DNA of 64,000 bases from JAWKTV01 sp041398905 (GTDB lineage Bacteria > Planctomycetota > Planctomycetia > Planctomycetales > Planctomycetaceae). Below the pieces are notes generated by a model that was not told the DNA's origin, did no database searches, and worked only from the letters and a program-made list of their open reading frames with translations. The position numbers were made by a program, and so were the translations under genes. How positions within the stretch are numbered: position 1 is the first letter of the stretch; each line of letters opens with the position of its first letter. The stretch covers positions 558,001 through 622,000 of the forward strand of contig JAWKTV010000001.1 in the NCBI GenBank assembly GCA_041398905.1, given 5' to 3'. Below are positions 18,927 through 29,929 of this stretch, piece by piece.

Positions 18927-20267
18927 TCACGTCAACCCGGAGAGCGTTCCGGTGGCGTCGGCGAAGCGGTCGGACTCGATGCCCATCCGCTGCGCGCACG
19001 TCAGCAGCACATTGGAGAGCGGCGGGTGATTGTTCTCGTCGAACGCCAGATGCTGCCCGTGATTGAGGCCAAAGCGGTGGCCGCCCGCCAGCAGCAGGGG
19101 GAGGTTCTTCGGCGAGTGCTCGCCCCCCTTGCCCGAGTTCATGCCCGACCCGAACAGCACCAGCGTGTGGTCGAGCATGTTGCCCTCCCCTTCGTGAGTC
19201 TGCTTTAGGAAATCGAGGAACCGGCCGAGCCGTTCGAGATGGAAGCGGTCAATCTTCGCGAGCTGCTTCAGCATCCCCGCGTCGCCGCCGTGGTGTGAAA
19301 GTTCGTGGTGATTTTCCCCCCCGCCGCCATAGCCGCCCGCTTCGCGTGACCATTCAAACGTGATGACCCGTGTGGTGTCCGTGAGGAACGCGAGGTAGCT
19401 AAGTTCCAGCATCACGTCGAGCCACATCGGTCGATCGTGCGCATTGCCCGGCTGCATACCGAGCTGCAGGTCTTTGCCGTCGATCTCGGGCTTGGGGACA
19501 TCGATCCAGTCTTCGAGCCTTTCAACCCGCTGCTCGGTCTCACGCACGGAAGTGAAGTACTCGTCGAGCTTGCGGCGGTCGCTGGTGCCGAGCCGCTGGT
19601 TAAGCCGCTCCGCGTCGTCGCGAATGCTGTCGAGAATCGACTTTCGCTCGGCGTAGCGACGCAGCGTCGCCGCGCGATCGTCGGACGACTCCGGCACGAA
19701 CAGCCGTTCAAACAGCCGCTTCGGCGAGTTCTCCGCCGGCAGCGGAGTACCGCTGCGATCGAACGAGAGTGTGTGCGAATGCCCCGCCGACCCGGTGCCC
19801 GACCCGTCCGAAAGCTGCAGTGACGAGAACCGCGTCTGCTTGCCGTGTTCCTCCGCGATTACCTGATCGATCGAGATGGTGTTCGAGTAGTCGCTGCCCG
19901 GGGTCGCGGTCAGGTCGGCGGCGGTAAGCCAGGTGTCGGCCCCGCTGTGTCCCCCCTGCGAAGCCGGGTGCCCCAGACCGGACACCACCGTGAAGTCCTC
20001 GCGATGTGCGGCGAGCGCCTCGAGTGTCGGCGAGAGGGTGTACGACTTCCCACTGTCGGCGGGCACCCATTCCAAAATGTTCACGCCGTTGGGGATGTAG
20101 CAGGAGATCATCCTGGGGTGCACCCCAGCCGACTGGGGCAACGGCCCGAACTTGGAAGGCGCCGCGGTCAGCCGGGGCAGCATCGCGTCCAACAGCGGCA
20201 ACGACAACATCGTGCCCAGACCACGCAGGACATGTCGGCGAGAGAGACGTGCGAATGGCTTTGGCAT
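18927..20267 (-). CDS. DUF1552 family Tat-exported protein
   Basis: The 446-residue protein belongs to the DUF1552 family, secreted proteins abundant in Planctomycetes and usually encoded next to DUF1592 cytochromes. A twin-arginine signal (LSRRHVLRG) is followed by HPRMISCYIPNGVNILEW, GLGHPASQGGHSGADTWL and DYSNTISIDQVIAE. A central helical section (DWIDVPKPEIDG) leads to SYLAFLTDTTRVITFEW, NHHELSHHGGD and LVLFGSGMNSGKGGEHS. The ATG at 20267 starts the Tat peptide; the longer frame upstream has no support. It lies 121 bases after the DUF1592 gene on the same strand, the standard pairing, which suggests one transcript and joint function at the cell surface. Confidence 0.92.
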   Translation of the reverse strand: MPKPFARLSRRHVLRGLGTMLSLPLLDAMLPRLTAAPSKFGPLPQSAGVHPRMISCYIPNGVNILEWVPADSGKSYTLSPTLEALAAHREDFTVVSGLGHPASQGGHSGADTWLTAADLTATPGSDYSNTISIDQVIAEEHGKQTRFSSLQLSDGSGTGSAGHSHTLSFDRSGTPLPAENSPKRLFERLFVPESSDDRAATLRRYAERKSILDSIRDDAERLNQRLGTSDRRKLDEYFTSVRETEQRVERLEDWIDVPKPEIDGKDLQLGMQPGNAHDRPMWLDVMLELSYLAFLTDTTRVITFEWSREAGGYGGGGENHHELSHHGGDAGMLKQLAKIDRFHLERLGRFLDFLKQTHEGEGNMLDHTLVLFGSGMNSGKGGEHSPKNLPLLLAGGHRFGLNHGQHLAFDENNHPPLSNVLLTCAQRMGIESDRFADATGTLSGLT

Positions 20268-20388
20268 AGTGTCGTTGAGTGCTTGAAGGTCACCTGGAAT
20301 CGCAGAACTCTGGCGACGCGATGAAATTCCCTGCCAGCCGAGCATCGAGTCCCTGAGGCGGTCTCCCGCTTCCATCGCCTGGTTGTGG

Positions 20389-23022
20389 TCACTTCGTACG
20401 AAATGGCTCTGACTGCACAATGTACTGGATCAGAGCACGCAGCGTGGCATCCTCTTTCTGCAAATGCTCGACAGCCCTCCGGACGTGCAACTGGTCGGCG
20501 ACACCAAGTTCGCGGCCCAGCGCGTAGGTGAGCAGCTTGCTCGACAGGCAGGTGAGAAACAGTTCCTCGCGCTCCATGAGTGCCGCCTGCAGGCCAGCCA
20601 CCCCGACAAACTCGGTCCCATCCGGGAGCTTCGCCGACGCGTCGATGACCGGATCATCACGGCCAACGAGGCCTTTGTAACCAAACCCCTCCTGCTCGCG
20701 CCACTCACCAGCGGCGTTGAAGTTCTCGAGCGCGAACCCGAGCGGATCGATCTTGCTGTGACACCGCGCGCACTGGGCGAGGCTCCGGTGGACCTCGAGT
20801 CGCTGCCGGACCGTCGCCTTGTCGATGCCGGGCACCTGCGGGGCGATTTCACCCGCGTTCGCCACCGGCAGCCCGGGGTCGATGCCGAGCACATTCTTCA
20901 ACACCCACGTCCCCCGCTTCACAGGTGAGGTCCGCGTGCCGTTCGAGGTGATCGTCAGCATCGCCCCTTGCGTGACGATGCCCCCGCGGTGCTGGGCATC
21001 CGTTGTCGGGACTCTGCGGAACTCGTCGCCTCGCACGCCATCGAAGCCGTAGTACCGCGCAAGCCGTTCGTTGATGACCACGAAATCGGAGCGGACAAAA
21101 TTCATCACGCTCAGGTCGTGCCGGAGAATCTCGTCGAAGAACGCCTTCCCCTCCTCGATCATCGAGAGTTCCAGGTGTCGGTCGTACTTGGGGTACAGAT
21201 CCTCGGCCGGAGGATTCGCGCCGACCTCGCGGAGTCCGAGCCACTGGGCCGCGAAGTCGTCCGCCAGCGCCCGCGACCGGGGTGACGCCAGCATCCGGTC
21301 GACCTGCGCCGCCAGCACGCCCGGATCACTCAACAGGCCTGCGTTCGCGAGCTTCGTCAGCTCATCGTCCGGCGTCGTCGACCACAGAAAGTACGACATT
21401 CGCGTGGCGAGTTCGTGATCGTTCAACGGCCGCGGTGTGTGCCGCCGCTCGTCATCGCTGGACGTGACAGGCTTCACCACGGCGGCGGCTCGGCTCCGAC
21501 AGGTACACGAAGTTCGGCGAGGCGAGCACCGCGATCAAGGGCGTCTTGATCGCGTCGAAGTACGACGCGGACTCGGACGCACCGCGTCAAACAGGGCCAA
21601 CTTTGCATCAATCTCCGCCTCACTCACCGGTCGCCGGAAGGCCCGTGGCATGAACCTGCCCAGCACTTCACGCGCGGCGGTACGCTCCTCACTGCGACCG
21701 GGCCGTGTCTCGCCCAGCAGGCGATTGTGCGACGCGGGCGGCCAACCGTCATAGATCGGGCCTTCCATCTCAAACCAGTCGACCCAGAGTTCCGGCCGGG
21801 CGAACGCGTCGTTCCCCTGCATCCAGAAGTTCTCCAGTTTCCGGGGGATGTCGTAGCCATACTCGATCGTCAGCCCGGCCTTCTCCGTGCTGAACCGCGT
21901 GCGGACCTCATAGATTGCGGGATCGTTGTGCGGGGCGGGGACATCGAATTCGGCGATCACCCGCGGCTGGCCGCCAAGGTTCTGAATCAGCTTCAGACGC
22001 GGGGGGCCATAGTCGTAAATCCGGTCCGTCGCGAAGTGCTCCAGGGCCCGCTCCATCTCCTCGCGGTAGTAACGCTCCCCGTCCGGCTTCTCCTTCATCC
22101 GCTCCTCAAACCGGAACTGATGAATCTTGCGCGCCCCTGCGACCACTTCATCGCGGCCCGGCACCTTGCCGCCCGCGCGAATGCGGATGATGTACTCGCC
22201 AGCGTGCGGCACGGCGAAGTCGCGCGCGTTGAGATGCCGGTCCCACGAATCGTGGTGCATCACCTTGAAGCCTCCCTCGACGCGATTCTGCCCGCCATGC
22301 ACGATCGCCCGCTGGCCGTCATAGTTCACCCGGTTCGAGTCCCCATCGCCGGTCTCCGGCTCGAACCGCCACCGCAGCGTCGGGGGCTGGTCACCTTCGA
22401 CGATCGCGAGGTCGAGAATCTTTCGGGCCGCATCGACGTACAACTCCAGCAGAAGAGGCGAAACCGACAACGCCAGGCCGTTGTTGTCAAAGCCTCCCGC
22501 CGAGGGGTCTTGCGGGAAGCCGGAGACATCGAAGTCGACGCCAAGCAGGTCGCGAATCGTGTTGCGGTACTCTTGGCGATTGAGTCGACGCAGCACGATG
22601 GCCGAATCGCGACGCTGCAATTCCGCACGCACCATCTGCTCCGTAATCCAGTCGACGACTGCCGTGACCTCGTCCGCCGTCGGCTGCGGCTCGTCCTCCG
22701 GGGGCATCTCGTGGCTGTTGAGGACATTCACCACTTCGCCCCACCGCCCCTTGATCGTCAAATCGAGGAAGTCGGGCGGCAGGTGCTCGTCGACCCGCAG
22801 GTCCGCCTGATGATCCTCCGGCCCGTGGCACCGCAGGCAATGCTTTCGGAGAAATGGCACGACGATTGTCGCATGCCCCTGGGCGTCGAACTCGGCTGAC
22901 GCCGACGACGATGGTTCCTCCGCGCGCGCCGGAACGGCTGTCGCCAGGATCACGAACAGTCCCAGCGGTAGTACGTGGAGAAGACGCCCTTTGCCAGTAC
23001 GTCTTACGAGTGTGTGGAGCAT
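20389..23022 (-). CDS. DUF1587/1595/1592/1588/1585 planctomycete cytochrome (frameshifted)
   Basis: This exported protein of about 877 residues has a signal peptide (LHVLPLGLFVILATAVPARA) and a heme motif CLRCH near residue 64. The usual planctomycete chain of domains follows: DUF1587 (RRLNRQEYRNTIRDLLGVDFD, one residue shortened in practice), DUF1595 (LGRFMPRAFRRPVSEAEID), DUF1592 (HELATRMSYFLWSTTPDDEL), DUF1588 with a second heme-type motif CARCHSKIDPLGF, and DUF1585 (LLTYALGRELG) at the end. Two compensating shifts between about 21480 and 21600 break the frame between DUF1595 and DUF1592, with FVYLSEPPP readable between them. The start at 23022 is the ATG nearest the signal peptide. It presumably forms an electron-transfer pair with the downstream DUF1552 protein. 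Confidence 0.9.
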
Positions 23023-23232
23023 TCCGCGAGCCTTGTCGGTTGGTCGGCGATGTCGCGGCACTTGCCGCCACATCATTGTATGAGAGTCGCGACCGGTCAG
23101 CACGCGCCGCCACGTTGTCGCCGCGCCACAATCGTACTCACTGGCGCTGCGTGCTGGTCACGGCGGACCAGGAATGGGTGTTCCGATCGCGGACTCGACT
23201 GGAGCGGTCCGCGCGAAGCGGCTCCGGCCTCG

Positions 23233-24264
23233 CTATCGCAACCCGCCGACACTCGCATCGCCAGCCGTTTCGTCCCAGTAATGGTCACCCACCGCTTCGA
23301 TGTGACGGTACTCGCCGCCGCTTGTCGTGGCGATCTCCTTCAGGAACCGCTCGGCGGCGCGGTCGCCCAGCGAGACCGTGTGAATCGTCACTCCGCCAGT
23401 GTTGACCTCCGCGACCCGCCGCACGACCCGGTAGTTGAACTCGCCATCCGTCAAGAAGTAGATGACGTCGGGCCGCAATTGCAGTGCCAGCAACAATGCT
23501 TCCTGCGGGTCGGTCTTCCCCTCGGCTCGAATGCCGGCCGTCCAGTTGAACAGGTCCTGCTGCCCCTCCGGACCGCCTTCGCGCAACTCGAGCCCCGGCA
23601 TCGGCACGGCCCCGCTGTTGAAGAAGATGATCGCATAGCGTTGCGTGTTGGCCATGCTGAAGATCGACCGCCACAGCTCGACTTTGACCCGGCCAAGTCG
23701 CGACTTCGCCGGACCAGGCCAGGTGTGGTTCATGCTCTGCGAGGAATCGACGACGAACACGAACCGGCTCGCTCCCGCAGTGGGCGCGAAGAAACGTCTG
23801 CCACCCGCTCCGCGGCCGGCCCCGGTCCCGTCGCCGCTGCCGTCGCCCTGCCCGCGACCGACTGCCGACGCACCGATCCGCACCCCTTCGGTGAGTCGCA
23901 AGTCCTCCTCAAGCAGCGGCACGGCGGGCGCGGCCGTGAGGCGAAACTCCGGCCGCAGTTCGGTTCGACTCAGCTCGGCAGGAACCAACGCGGCCGAGAC
24001 GTTACCACCGGATGAGAGGCTGGCCGACTCCACCGCCGCTGGCAGCATCGCCTCGAACTCCGTGCGGTCGAGCGGCTCGGCCTGTGTGGTGACGATCGTC
24101 GCTAGCCGGCCGTGAGCCGGTCCGGTACTGCCCGGCAGGTACAGCAGGCTCAGCGAAGCCAGCGCCGCCGCGTGCAGCAGCGTCGATGTCAGCAGTCCCT
24201 GTCCACCCGCCCCGCCCGGGCGCGGCGACGTAAAGCCTGCGGACTGCGGACGGATGCGAACCAC
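23233..24264 (-). CDS. Membrane-anchored von Willebrand factor A protein
   Basis: The 343-residue protein has one N-terminal membrane segment (LLTSTLLHAAALASLSLLYL), a Pro/Ala-rich linker with a Gly/Asp-rich stretch (GRGQGDGSGDGTGAG) and a C-terminal VWA domain. The metal-binding MIDAS motif DSSQS is at residues 173-177, with the later TDGEF and a conserved IHTVSLGD strand. A longer frame reaches 24372, but the GTG at 24264 is preceded by GGAG at ideal spacing and gives a conventional topology. It is divergent from the oxidoreductase at 24442. Ligand and partner are unknown. The gene lies upstream of the DUF1592 gene on the same strand, 210 bases away. Confidence 0.85.
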   Translation of the reverse strand: MVRIRPQSAGFTSPRPGGAGGQGLLTSTLLHAAALASLSLLYLPGSTGPAHGRLATIVTTQAEPLDRTEFEAMLPAAVESASLSSGGNVSAALVPAELSRTELRPEFRLTAAPAVPLLEEDLRLTEGVRIGASAVGRGQGDGSGDGTGAGRGAGGRRFFAPTAGASRFVFVVDSSQSMNHTWPGPAKSRLGRVKVELWRSIFSMANTQRYAIIFFNSGAVPMPGLELREGGPEGQQDLFNWTAGIRAEGKTDPQEALLLALQLRPDVIYFLTDGEFNYRVVRRVAEVNTGGVTIHTVSLGDRAAERFLKEIATTSGGEYRHIEAVGDHYWDETAGDASVGGLR

Positions 24265-24441
24265 TCGAAGACTCCGGTAGACTCTGGTGACCGATCCTTC
24301 CGGCAACCAAACGTCGGCGGAGGCGGTCCTGCAACAGCGTTTCAGCCTACCGGCCCACCTTGCGGGAATCAAAGGGAAGTTGGGGCAAAGTCAGTCGGGT
24401 CCGCCTCGCCAGTTGACTCGAATTCCACCGCAGGCAATCGC

Positions 24442-25497
24442 ATGAAAGACGTTCGAGTCGGCATCATTGGTGCGGGCGGGATCGCCGCAAAGCTGCATCT
24501 GCCGGAACTGGCGACAACCAATGGGGCGCGGGTCACCCTGCTGGCCGGGCGTCGTGCGTCGCGGCTCGAACTGCTGTCCAAGAAGTTCAATATCCCCCGT
24601 TGGACGCAGTCCTACGACGAAGTCATCGCGTCGCCGGAGATCGACGCGGTGGTGATCGCATTGCCGCACCCGTTGCATGTGCGGTACGGGCTGGCGGCAC
24701 TCGCCGCCGGTAAGCATGTCCATATGCAAAAGCCGCTGAGTACATCGCTGGAGGACGCGGAGGCGTTCGTGCAGGCCGCGGAGGCGACCGACCGCACGGT
24801 GCTGTGCCTGCCGTACGTCGCCCGCCCCAATGTACTGGCGGCCCGCGCGCTGATTGCCGCCGGCAACATCGGCACCGTCGCATCCGCGCACGCCCGCTTC
24901 AGCCACGGTGGACCGGAAGTCTACTACGCGACCGTGCAGGCGATATTGGAGGAGGAGCCGGAGGATGAACTCTGGTTCTTCGACGCCGCGAAGGCGGACG
25001 TCGGGGCGTTGTTCGACATGGGCGTTTACGCCATCGCGCACCTGGTCGCGATCTGCGGCGCGGTGACTCACGTCACCTGCCGCATGTCGACCGTCGCCAA
25101 GCCGACCCAACTTGAAGACACCGCCGCCGTTCTACTCGACTTCGAGGGGGGAGCGATTGGCACCGCCGAAACCGGGTGGACCGACGGAGCACGGACCTAT
25201 GGATTCTCCGTTCACGGGACGACCGGCAAGCTGGTCAATCCGCCGCTGACCGGCGACCTCAACTGGCTGCGGCCCACCTCACTGGTCGACGAAGACGCTC
25301 CGCTCGCCAGCGAGACCATCGACCTGACCAGCTATCCCAACACCCATTCGCATCAGCACTGGGTTGACTGCATTCGTGCCGGTCGGCAACCGGAGATCAC
25401 CAATGCCCGCATGGCCAGGCATGTGACGGAGGTGCTGCTGCGGGCCCGTGAGTCGGCCCGGCTTGGTCGCACGGTGGAGATCGAGTCGCGACTTTGA
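24442..25497 (+). CDS. Cytosolic Gfo/Idh/MocA family oxidoreductase
   Basis: This 351-residue NAD(P)-binding oxidoreductase has no signal peptide. The Rossmann site GIIGAGGIA is at residues 7-15, followed by the usual ALPHPLHV loop near 75. The EKP motif appears as QKP at 96-98, a common variant. The substrate half contains GPEVYYATV, FDMGVYAIAHLVAICG, ETGWTDGARTYGFSVHG and HSHQHWVDCIRAG. The ATG at 24442 starts directly at the Rossmann strand; the longer upstream frame overlaps the divergent VWA promoter and is discarded. It differs from the exported homologue at 9756 in lacking the Tat signal, so it should act on internal sugar derivatives. Confidence 0.92.
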   Translation: MKDVRVGIIGAGGIAAKLHLPELATTNGARVTLLAGRRASRLELLSKKFNIPRWTQSYDEVIASPEIDAVVIALPHPLHVRYGLAALAAGKHVHMQKPLSTSLEDAEAFVQAAEATDRTVLCLPYVARPNVLAARALIAAGNIGTVASAHARFSHGGPEVYYATVQAILEEEPEDELWFFDAAKADVGALFDMGVYAIAHLVAICGAVTHVTCRMSTVAKPTQLEDTAAVLLDFEGGAIGTAETGWTDGARTYGFSVHGTTGKLVNPPLTGDLNWLRPTSLVDEDAPLASETIDLTSYPNTHSHQHWVDCIRAGRQPEITNARMARHVTEVLLRARESARLGRTVEIESRL

Positions 25498-25741
25498 AGC
25501 GGTCCGCAGCAGATGATGCGGCGAGACCTGACCGCCGTCCGCTTGGAGCGGCAGCTTCTGCTGATCGCAAGTTGTGCATAATCGGTAGACTTGCGCCGAA
25601 TCGCCAGATTTTTCCCAACCGGACCAACCGTCACGACCGATAACAGAGATACCGCCTCATATCTCGGGGATGGTCTGTTTCGTGACGTGCGCCCGTCAGA
25701 TGGCGGGCAGGACGATTCGCAAGGGAATGCGGAAGGATACC

Positions 25742-27370
25742 ATGACTGGACGCCTCTTCAGCCTGTTCCTGCTGATCGTCGCCTGTTCGCCCGCCCGGCC
25801 GGCCTTCGCGCAGGCGATGCCTTGGAACCAGGGGTACGGCAACAACGGCTACGGCATCCCCGCGTCCGTCGCCGGGCACCCGGGCGATCCGCTGGGGGGC
25901 ACCACGTATCCACAATGGGGCGATCCGCCATTCAGCGGGGGAGCTCTCTACTCCAACGACACGGTCGACGGCAACTACCACGCCGCCGGCTCCCCGGGGC
26001 ACCTGGGCTATCCCGATGCCTACGGCCAACCGCTGGGCAGCGGCCCGTACTATCCACCTGGTGCGGCGGCAGGCATCGGCTACAAGCCCCCCTTCAGCCC
26101 ACAGTACGCGACGGACCTGCCTTACCAGGGACAGGGGCCGAAGCCCGAAAACATCTATGAAATGCTGCCCGCCGATCGTGGGCTGCTGTACGACGAAGAC
26201 ATCGCGTTTCTCAAAACGCGCCGTGATGCGATGATTGGTGCCTACGCCCGGCTCGAGTACGTCGCCTGGCGCATGCAGAACCCCGGGCACACCTTGCTCG
26301 GGGCTCCGATCGCCGGCCTCGACAACCCCCGCGATCCGTTTGTCGTGCAGTTGTTCGATGCGACGGGAAACCTCAACGCCGTCGGCACCGCGCGAGTCGC
26401 CGACCTGGGACCGGTCAACCTGGAGAACATGAACGGCACCCGCTTCGCGTGGGGCGTGCCGACCGAGTTCGGAGAGATTGAGGGCAATGTGTGGGGACTG
26501 GCGAACAAGTCCCGGTTTGGGGCCGCTGAACTGCTGGAACCGCCCAACACCTCCGCCCTCCCCACGAACCCCAACGCCCGGTTGATCGCCACCAGTCTCC
26601 TCGACAACGGCGACCCCAGCTCCCTTTTGATCCTCTACGATCGCGACTTCCGCGTCACCTACGATGTCGAGACGTTCGGCACCGAGTTCAACATCGCCCG
26701 CAACATGCGAACCTCGCAAGACGGCTTCGTGCTGCAAAGCCTGTTCGGCTTCCGTTACATGGGCCACACCGAAGCAATGACGCAACAAGGCTCCTTCGAC
26801 AATCGTTCGAGCCTCGACAACCCGAATCCGCTGCCGCCGATTATTCCCGTCAACCAGCTCACCACTCCCGTCGACAACGGCATTTTCTCCGAAGCCCGCA
26901 ACCGGGTCTTCTCACTGCAGTTCGGCTTGAAGTCGGAGTACCGCAATCGCTGGTTCGCCGTCGGCATCGCTCCGAAAGTCGCCTTCGGTGCGAACCATTA
27001 CAAGGCGGCCGTCATGACCTCCAACCTCCGCGATTCGCCAGCGATCATCGATCCCGCGAACACGGGACCGATCTCGACATTGCCCGGCGTACAGGATGAC
27101 GGCACCGTCCTCACCAGCCTCACCCGCAACGAATTCACTCCCACCTTCGACCTCGGACTGTACGCCCGCGTCAATCCGACCGAGTGGCTGTCGCTGCATG
27201 TGGGCTACAACCTGCTGTGGATGGACAACATCGCCCGCGCCGACGAAATCGTCTACTACAACGATGTCGGTCTCGATCGGCCACCGGCTGTCGTGGCGAA
27301 GCCGCACACCGCCGACATGTGGATGCAGGGAATCTCGATTGGCGGTCAGATCACGCTGCCCCGCCGCTAA
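25742..27370 (+). CDS. BBP7 family outer-membrane beta-barrel protein
   Basis: The 542-residue secreted protein has a clear signal peptide (LFSLFLLIVACSPARPAFAQ), a Gly/Tyr/Asn/Pro-rich low-complexity region to about residue 125, and a C-terminal barrel-type region. Typical BBP7 segments are DAMIGAYARLEYVAWRM, GPVNLENMNGTRFAWG, DVETFGTEFNIARNMR and the closing HVGYNLLWMDNIARA followed by MWMQGISIGGQITLP. BBP7 proteins are planctomycete outer-membrane proteins of unknown transport role. The start at 25742 is supported by GGAAGG eight bases upstream. The gene is intact and stands alone. Confidence 0.85.
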   Translation: MTGRLFSLFLLIVACSPARPAFAQAMPWNQGYGNNGYGIPASVAGHPGDPLGGTTYPQWGDPPFSGGALYSNDTVDGNYHAAGSPGHLGYPDAYGQPLGSGPYYPPGAAAGIGYKPPFSPQYATDLPYQGQGPKPENIYEMLPADRGLLYDEDIAFLKTRRDAMIGAYARLEYVAWRMQNPGHTLLGAPIAGLDNPRDPFVVQLFDATGNLNAVGTARVADLGPVNLENMNGTRFAWGVPTEFGEIEGNVWGLANKSRFGAAELLEPPNTSALPTNPNARLIATSLLDNGDPSSLLILYDRDFRVTYDVETFGTEFNIARNMRTSQDGFVLQSLFGFRYMGHTEAMTQQGSFDNRSSLDNPNPLPPIIPVNQLTTPVDNGIFSEARNRVFSLQFGLKSEYRNRWFAVGIAPKVAFGANHYKAAVMTSNLRDSPAIIDPANTGPISTLPGVQDDGTVLTSLTRNEFTPTFDLGLYARVNPTEWLSLHVGYNLLWMDNIARADEIVYYNDVGLDRPPAVVAKPHTADMWMQGISIGGQITLPRR

Positions 27371-27560
27371 AGCGGACCGCATGAGAGTGGGCACGTGCTC
27401 GATGCATGCGAAATGCGGCAGAGTCGTCGCTGGGTGGCGGCGGGTGACGCGGACACCCCGCGATCGCGGAAGGCTCCGATGTCGTACGCGTTCCCAACGG
27501 GGGGTTCCTGCGGCGTGCCCTCGACACTTCAACCATTCCGAATAGCCGGGTTTCCGCGGC

Positions 27561-28418
27561 TCAGTGCGACATCGCGTAGAACAGGATGTTGATACCCATC
27601 GGATACGCCTTCGGCTCGGAGAAGTTCTTGAAGTAGTCGATGTTCTCTCCTTCTCGCTCCCAGCCGTCCCCCAGGTCGGTGTTGTGGCAGATCATGGCCA
27701 TGATCCGCCCTTCATCATCAACGATCGCGCGGTAATGCACTTCGCTGGCGTCGGGACGTTCGTAGGTATAACCGCTCAGGGCGACGCCAATCGCGGGAAC
27801 CTGCGGCGGCTCGTCGAGTTCGTAGACGCAATGAAAAATCTCGTGGCTGGCGTCAAGATCAACCGGCTCGCGATCGGGAAACACCCGCTTCAGCTCGCGA
27901 TAGAACTCGGCCCACTCGTCTTCGCCCCAGAAATCGTCGACCATCAGAAAGCCGCCGTTGTCGGTACTGCCGCAGCGAGTACTTCCTCGTCTGAGAAATT
28001 CAGGCCTGTCCCCGGGTAGCCCCGGTCGCCACCCGGCTCGATGATGTAGATGAACGGCTGGTCGAACAGCCGGGGATCGGTCAGCTCAATCGTCACCGGC
28101 CAGGGATTGACTTTCAGGGCCGTCAACTGCTGCAGTCGAAACGAGAAGTTCAGATCGCTGTCCGGCCAGTCGGTCCGCCACTTGGACCGCCAGCCACCCC
28201 GTAAGCGTTGTACAGAATCCGGGTGAAGGTGAACGCATCGTGCGGGAACTCCGGATCACGCTCCCACTCGGGAACGCCGTTGCGGTCGTAGACGATCTCC
28301 GGACCGCGGTAGGCGGCCCGTCCCCCCGGCCACCTTGTGAGAACGGAGACTGGGCCTGTGCCAGACAGAGTCCGGCGAGCAGTAAACAAGCGAGGGGCTG
28401 GAGCAACTGTCGCCGCAT
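27561..28418 (-). CDS. DUF4159 family secreted protein (frameshifted)
   Basis: This exported protein of about 285 residues has a signal peptide (LLQPLACLLLAGLCLAQAQ) followed by a DUF4159 domain: FTFTRILYNAYG, LTALKVNPWPVTIELTDPRL, FDQPFIYIIEPGG, LNFSDEEVLAL, a GGFLMVDDFWGEDEW strand, and LDASHEIFHCVYEL. The family shares a flavodoxin/amidotransferase-like fold and often occurs with VWA and MoxR proteins, though none is adjacent here. Frame changes near 28330, 28195 and 27960 break it. The start at 28418 is preceded by AAAGG. It ends facing the BBP7 gene. Confidence 0.8.
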
Positions 28419-28789
28419 ACTGAGCCTTTCTGCACCGAGCGTGAGAGACCACCGCTTACGCGATTCTAGCAGCCCCCTGCCGCGCTGACGACACGCCGCC
28501 GCTGATAACCCGTGTCCGCCTGCGACTCGGCTGACTCCAGAACGCCCCGCTCTTAAGGTCCGCCCCGCACCGCGGCCTGCGACTACGGCGGACATTGCCG
28601 ATGCGCGGCCCTAAACGGCCTTGAATCGATCGCACGTCTTGCCGCTGGCGTCATCGTCCTGCTAGGGTCCGGGCCACACTTCGACTGATCCCGGGGAACT
28701 CACCCATGCGGGACTCGCATGCGTTCCTTCCGCCGGTTCCTCGCCGGTGCCGCGACTCCTGCAAATCCTCCCTCACCAGGGAAGCCGTC
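28419..28789. other. Divergent promoter region, no gene recognised
   Basis: It lies between the divergent DUF4159 and TPR genes. No open frame with family signal and no convincing promoter hexamers were seen. Confidence 0.5.
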
Positions 28790-29739
28790 ATGCCCAGCCG
28801 ACTCGTTCGCTTCGTTGATCTGACTCGTTGCCTGTTGCTGCTGACGCTGGCCTTGCCGGCCTGCGGTTGCGGCATGGGTGCCGGCTATCGGCAAAACCAG
28901 ATCGGGAAGCGGCAGTTTGACGCCGGCGACTACACGGCGGCGCGTCGCAGCTTTGAACGGGCAATGATCAACCACCCGTACAACTCCGACTACGCCTACA
29001 ACGTCGCGGCCGCAATGGAGCGTCAGGGTGACAGCCTGGCGGCCGAGCAGATGTATGAGCATGCTTTGACGATCGATCCATCGCACCAGCCATCGTACCG
29101 TGCGATGGCGAATCTGCTGGTCGAGGAAGGCCGCAGCGATGAAGCACACGAACTGATTACCGCCTGGACGGAAGCCCAACCGCAGAACCCGGAAACCCGC
29201 ATCGAGATGGCCTGGCTGCAACAACGAACCGCCGAAGACTTCGGGATGGACGACGACCAGGGCGATGCATACGCGGAGCGACCGGAGCACCGTACGAGAT
29301 GGATCCGATGGGCCTCGCGTATAGCCAGCCGAGTCGCTATGGACGGGCAGCGGGCTTCTATGGTGAGTCGCCGTTCGATCGCAGCCAGCCGTTGATGCAA
29401 CCGTCGATGCAGCCGCACATGGCGGCGATGCCGATGGGCGGTTACGGTTCGCCAGCGCCGAGATCGCTCGACAGATGCGGTCCGGGAACCCCAGCTTCGT
29501 CGCGTACACGAATCACGCGACCGTTGCGGGGCCACAGCCGCTGACCCCGCGACTGATCCCGGCCAGCCGCCCGGCCTACCCGACGATATGGAGCAGGCCC
29601 GCAGCCAGCTCCGATCGTCTCCCAGACATCCCAGCCGCAGGTCTGGTCGACGCACCCGCTGCCGAACAGCGGAGTGCAGCAGGTGGGGTACCAGATGCAG
29701 CCGAGTGTGCCGACGCCGCCGGTCGTGCAGGCGTTCTAA
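28790..29739 (+). CDS. TPR lipoprotein with Met/Pro/Gln-rich tail (frameshifted)
   Basis: This protein of about 316 residues has a lipoprotein signal (CLLLLTLALPACGCG; lipid-attachment Cys near residue 25) and two or three tetratricopeptide repeats (AGDYTAARRSFERAMINHP, SDYAYNVAAAMERQGDSLA, AEQMYEHALTIDPSHQPS). The C-terminal half is low complexity, rich in Met, Pro, Gln and Gly (PSMQPHMAAMPMGGYG, QVGYQMQPSVPTPP). Frame changes near 29280, 29460 and 29600 separate these pieces; the last frame ends VVQAF at 29739. AGGGAAG precedes the ATG at 28790, which is preferred over the longer 28706 start. It likely acts as a scaffold on the periplasmic face of a membrane. Confidence 0.75.
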
Positions 29740-29929
29740 AGTCCGTCCGCAGACCGTTCCCGCAGTCACCATGGTAGACGCAGTGGGGCGACCGTCCGCT
29801 GCGGAGAACGCACTGCGCGAGAAATCGTACTTTGCATCCCGATCGTGTTCCGCGCAGTGAACAACCCCGGTGACCGAAGCTCGGTACCGGGGTCGCGGGG
29901 AGATACAGTGACTGCCATGCCGTGAGTGA

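Noticed and set aside
21727..22899. Plus-strand open frame (390 codons)
   Set aside because: It is antisense to the DUF1592-type cytochrome gene with its signal peptide and heme motif.
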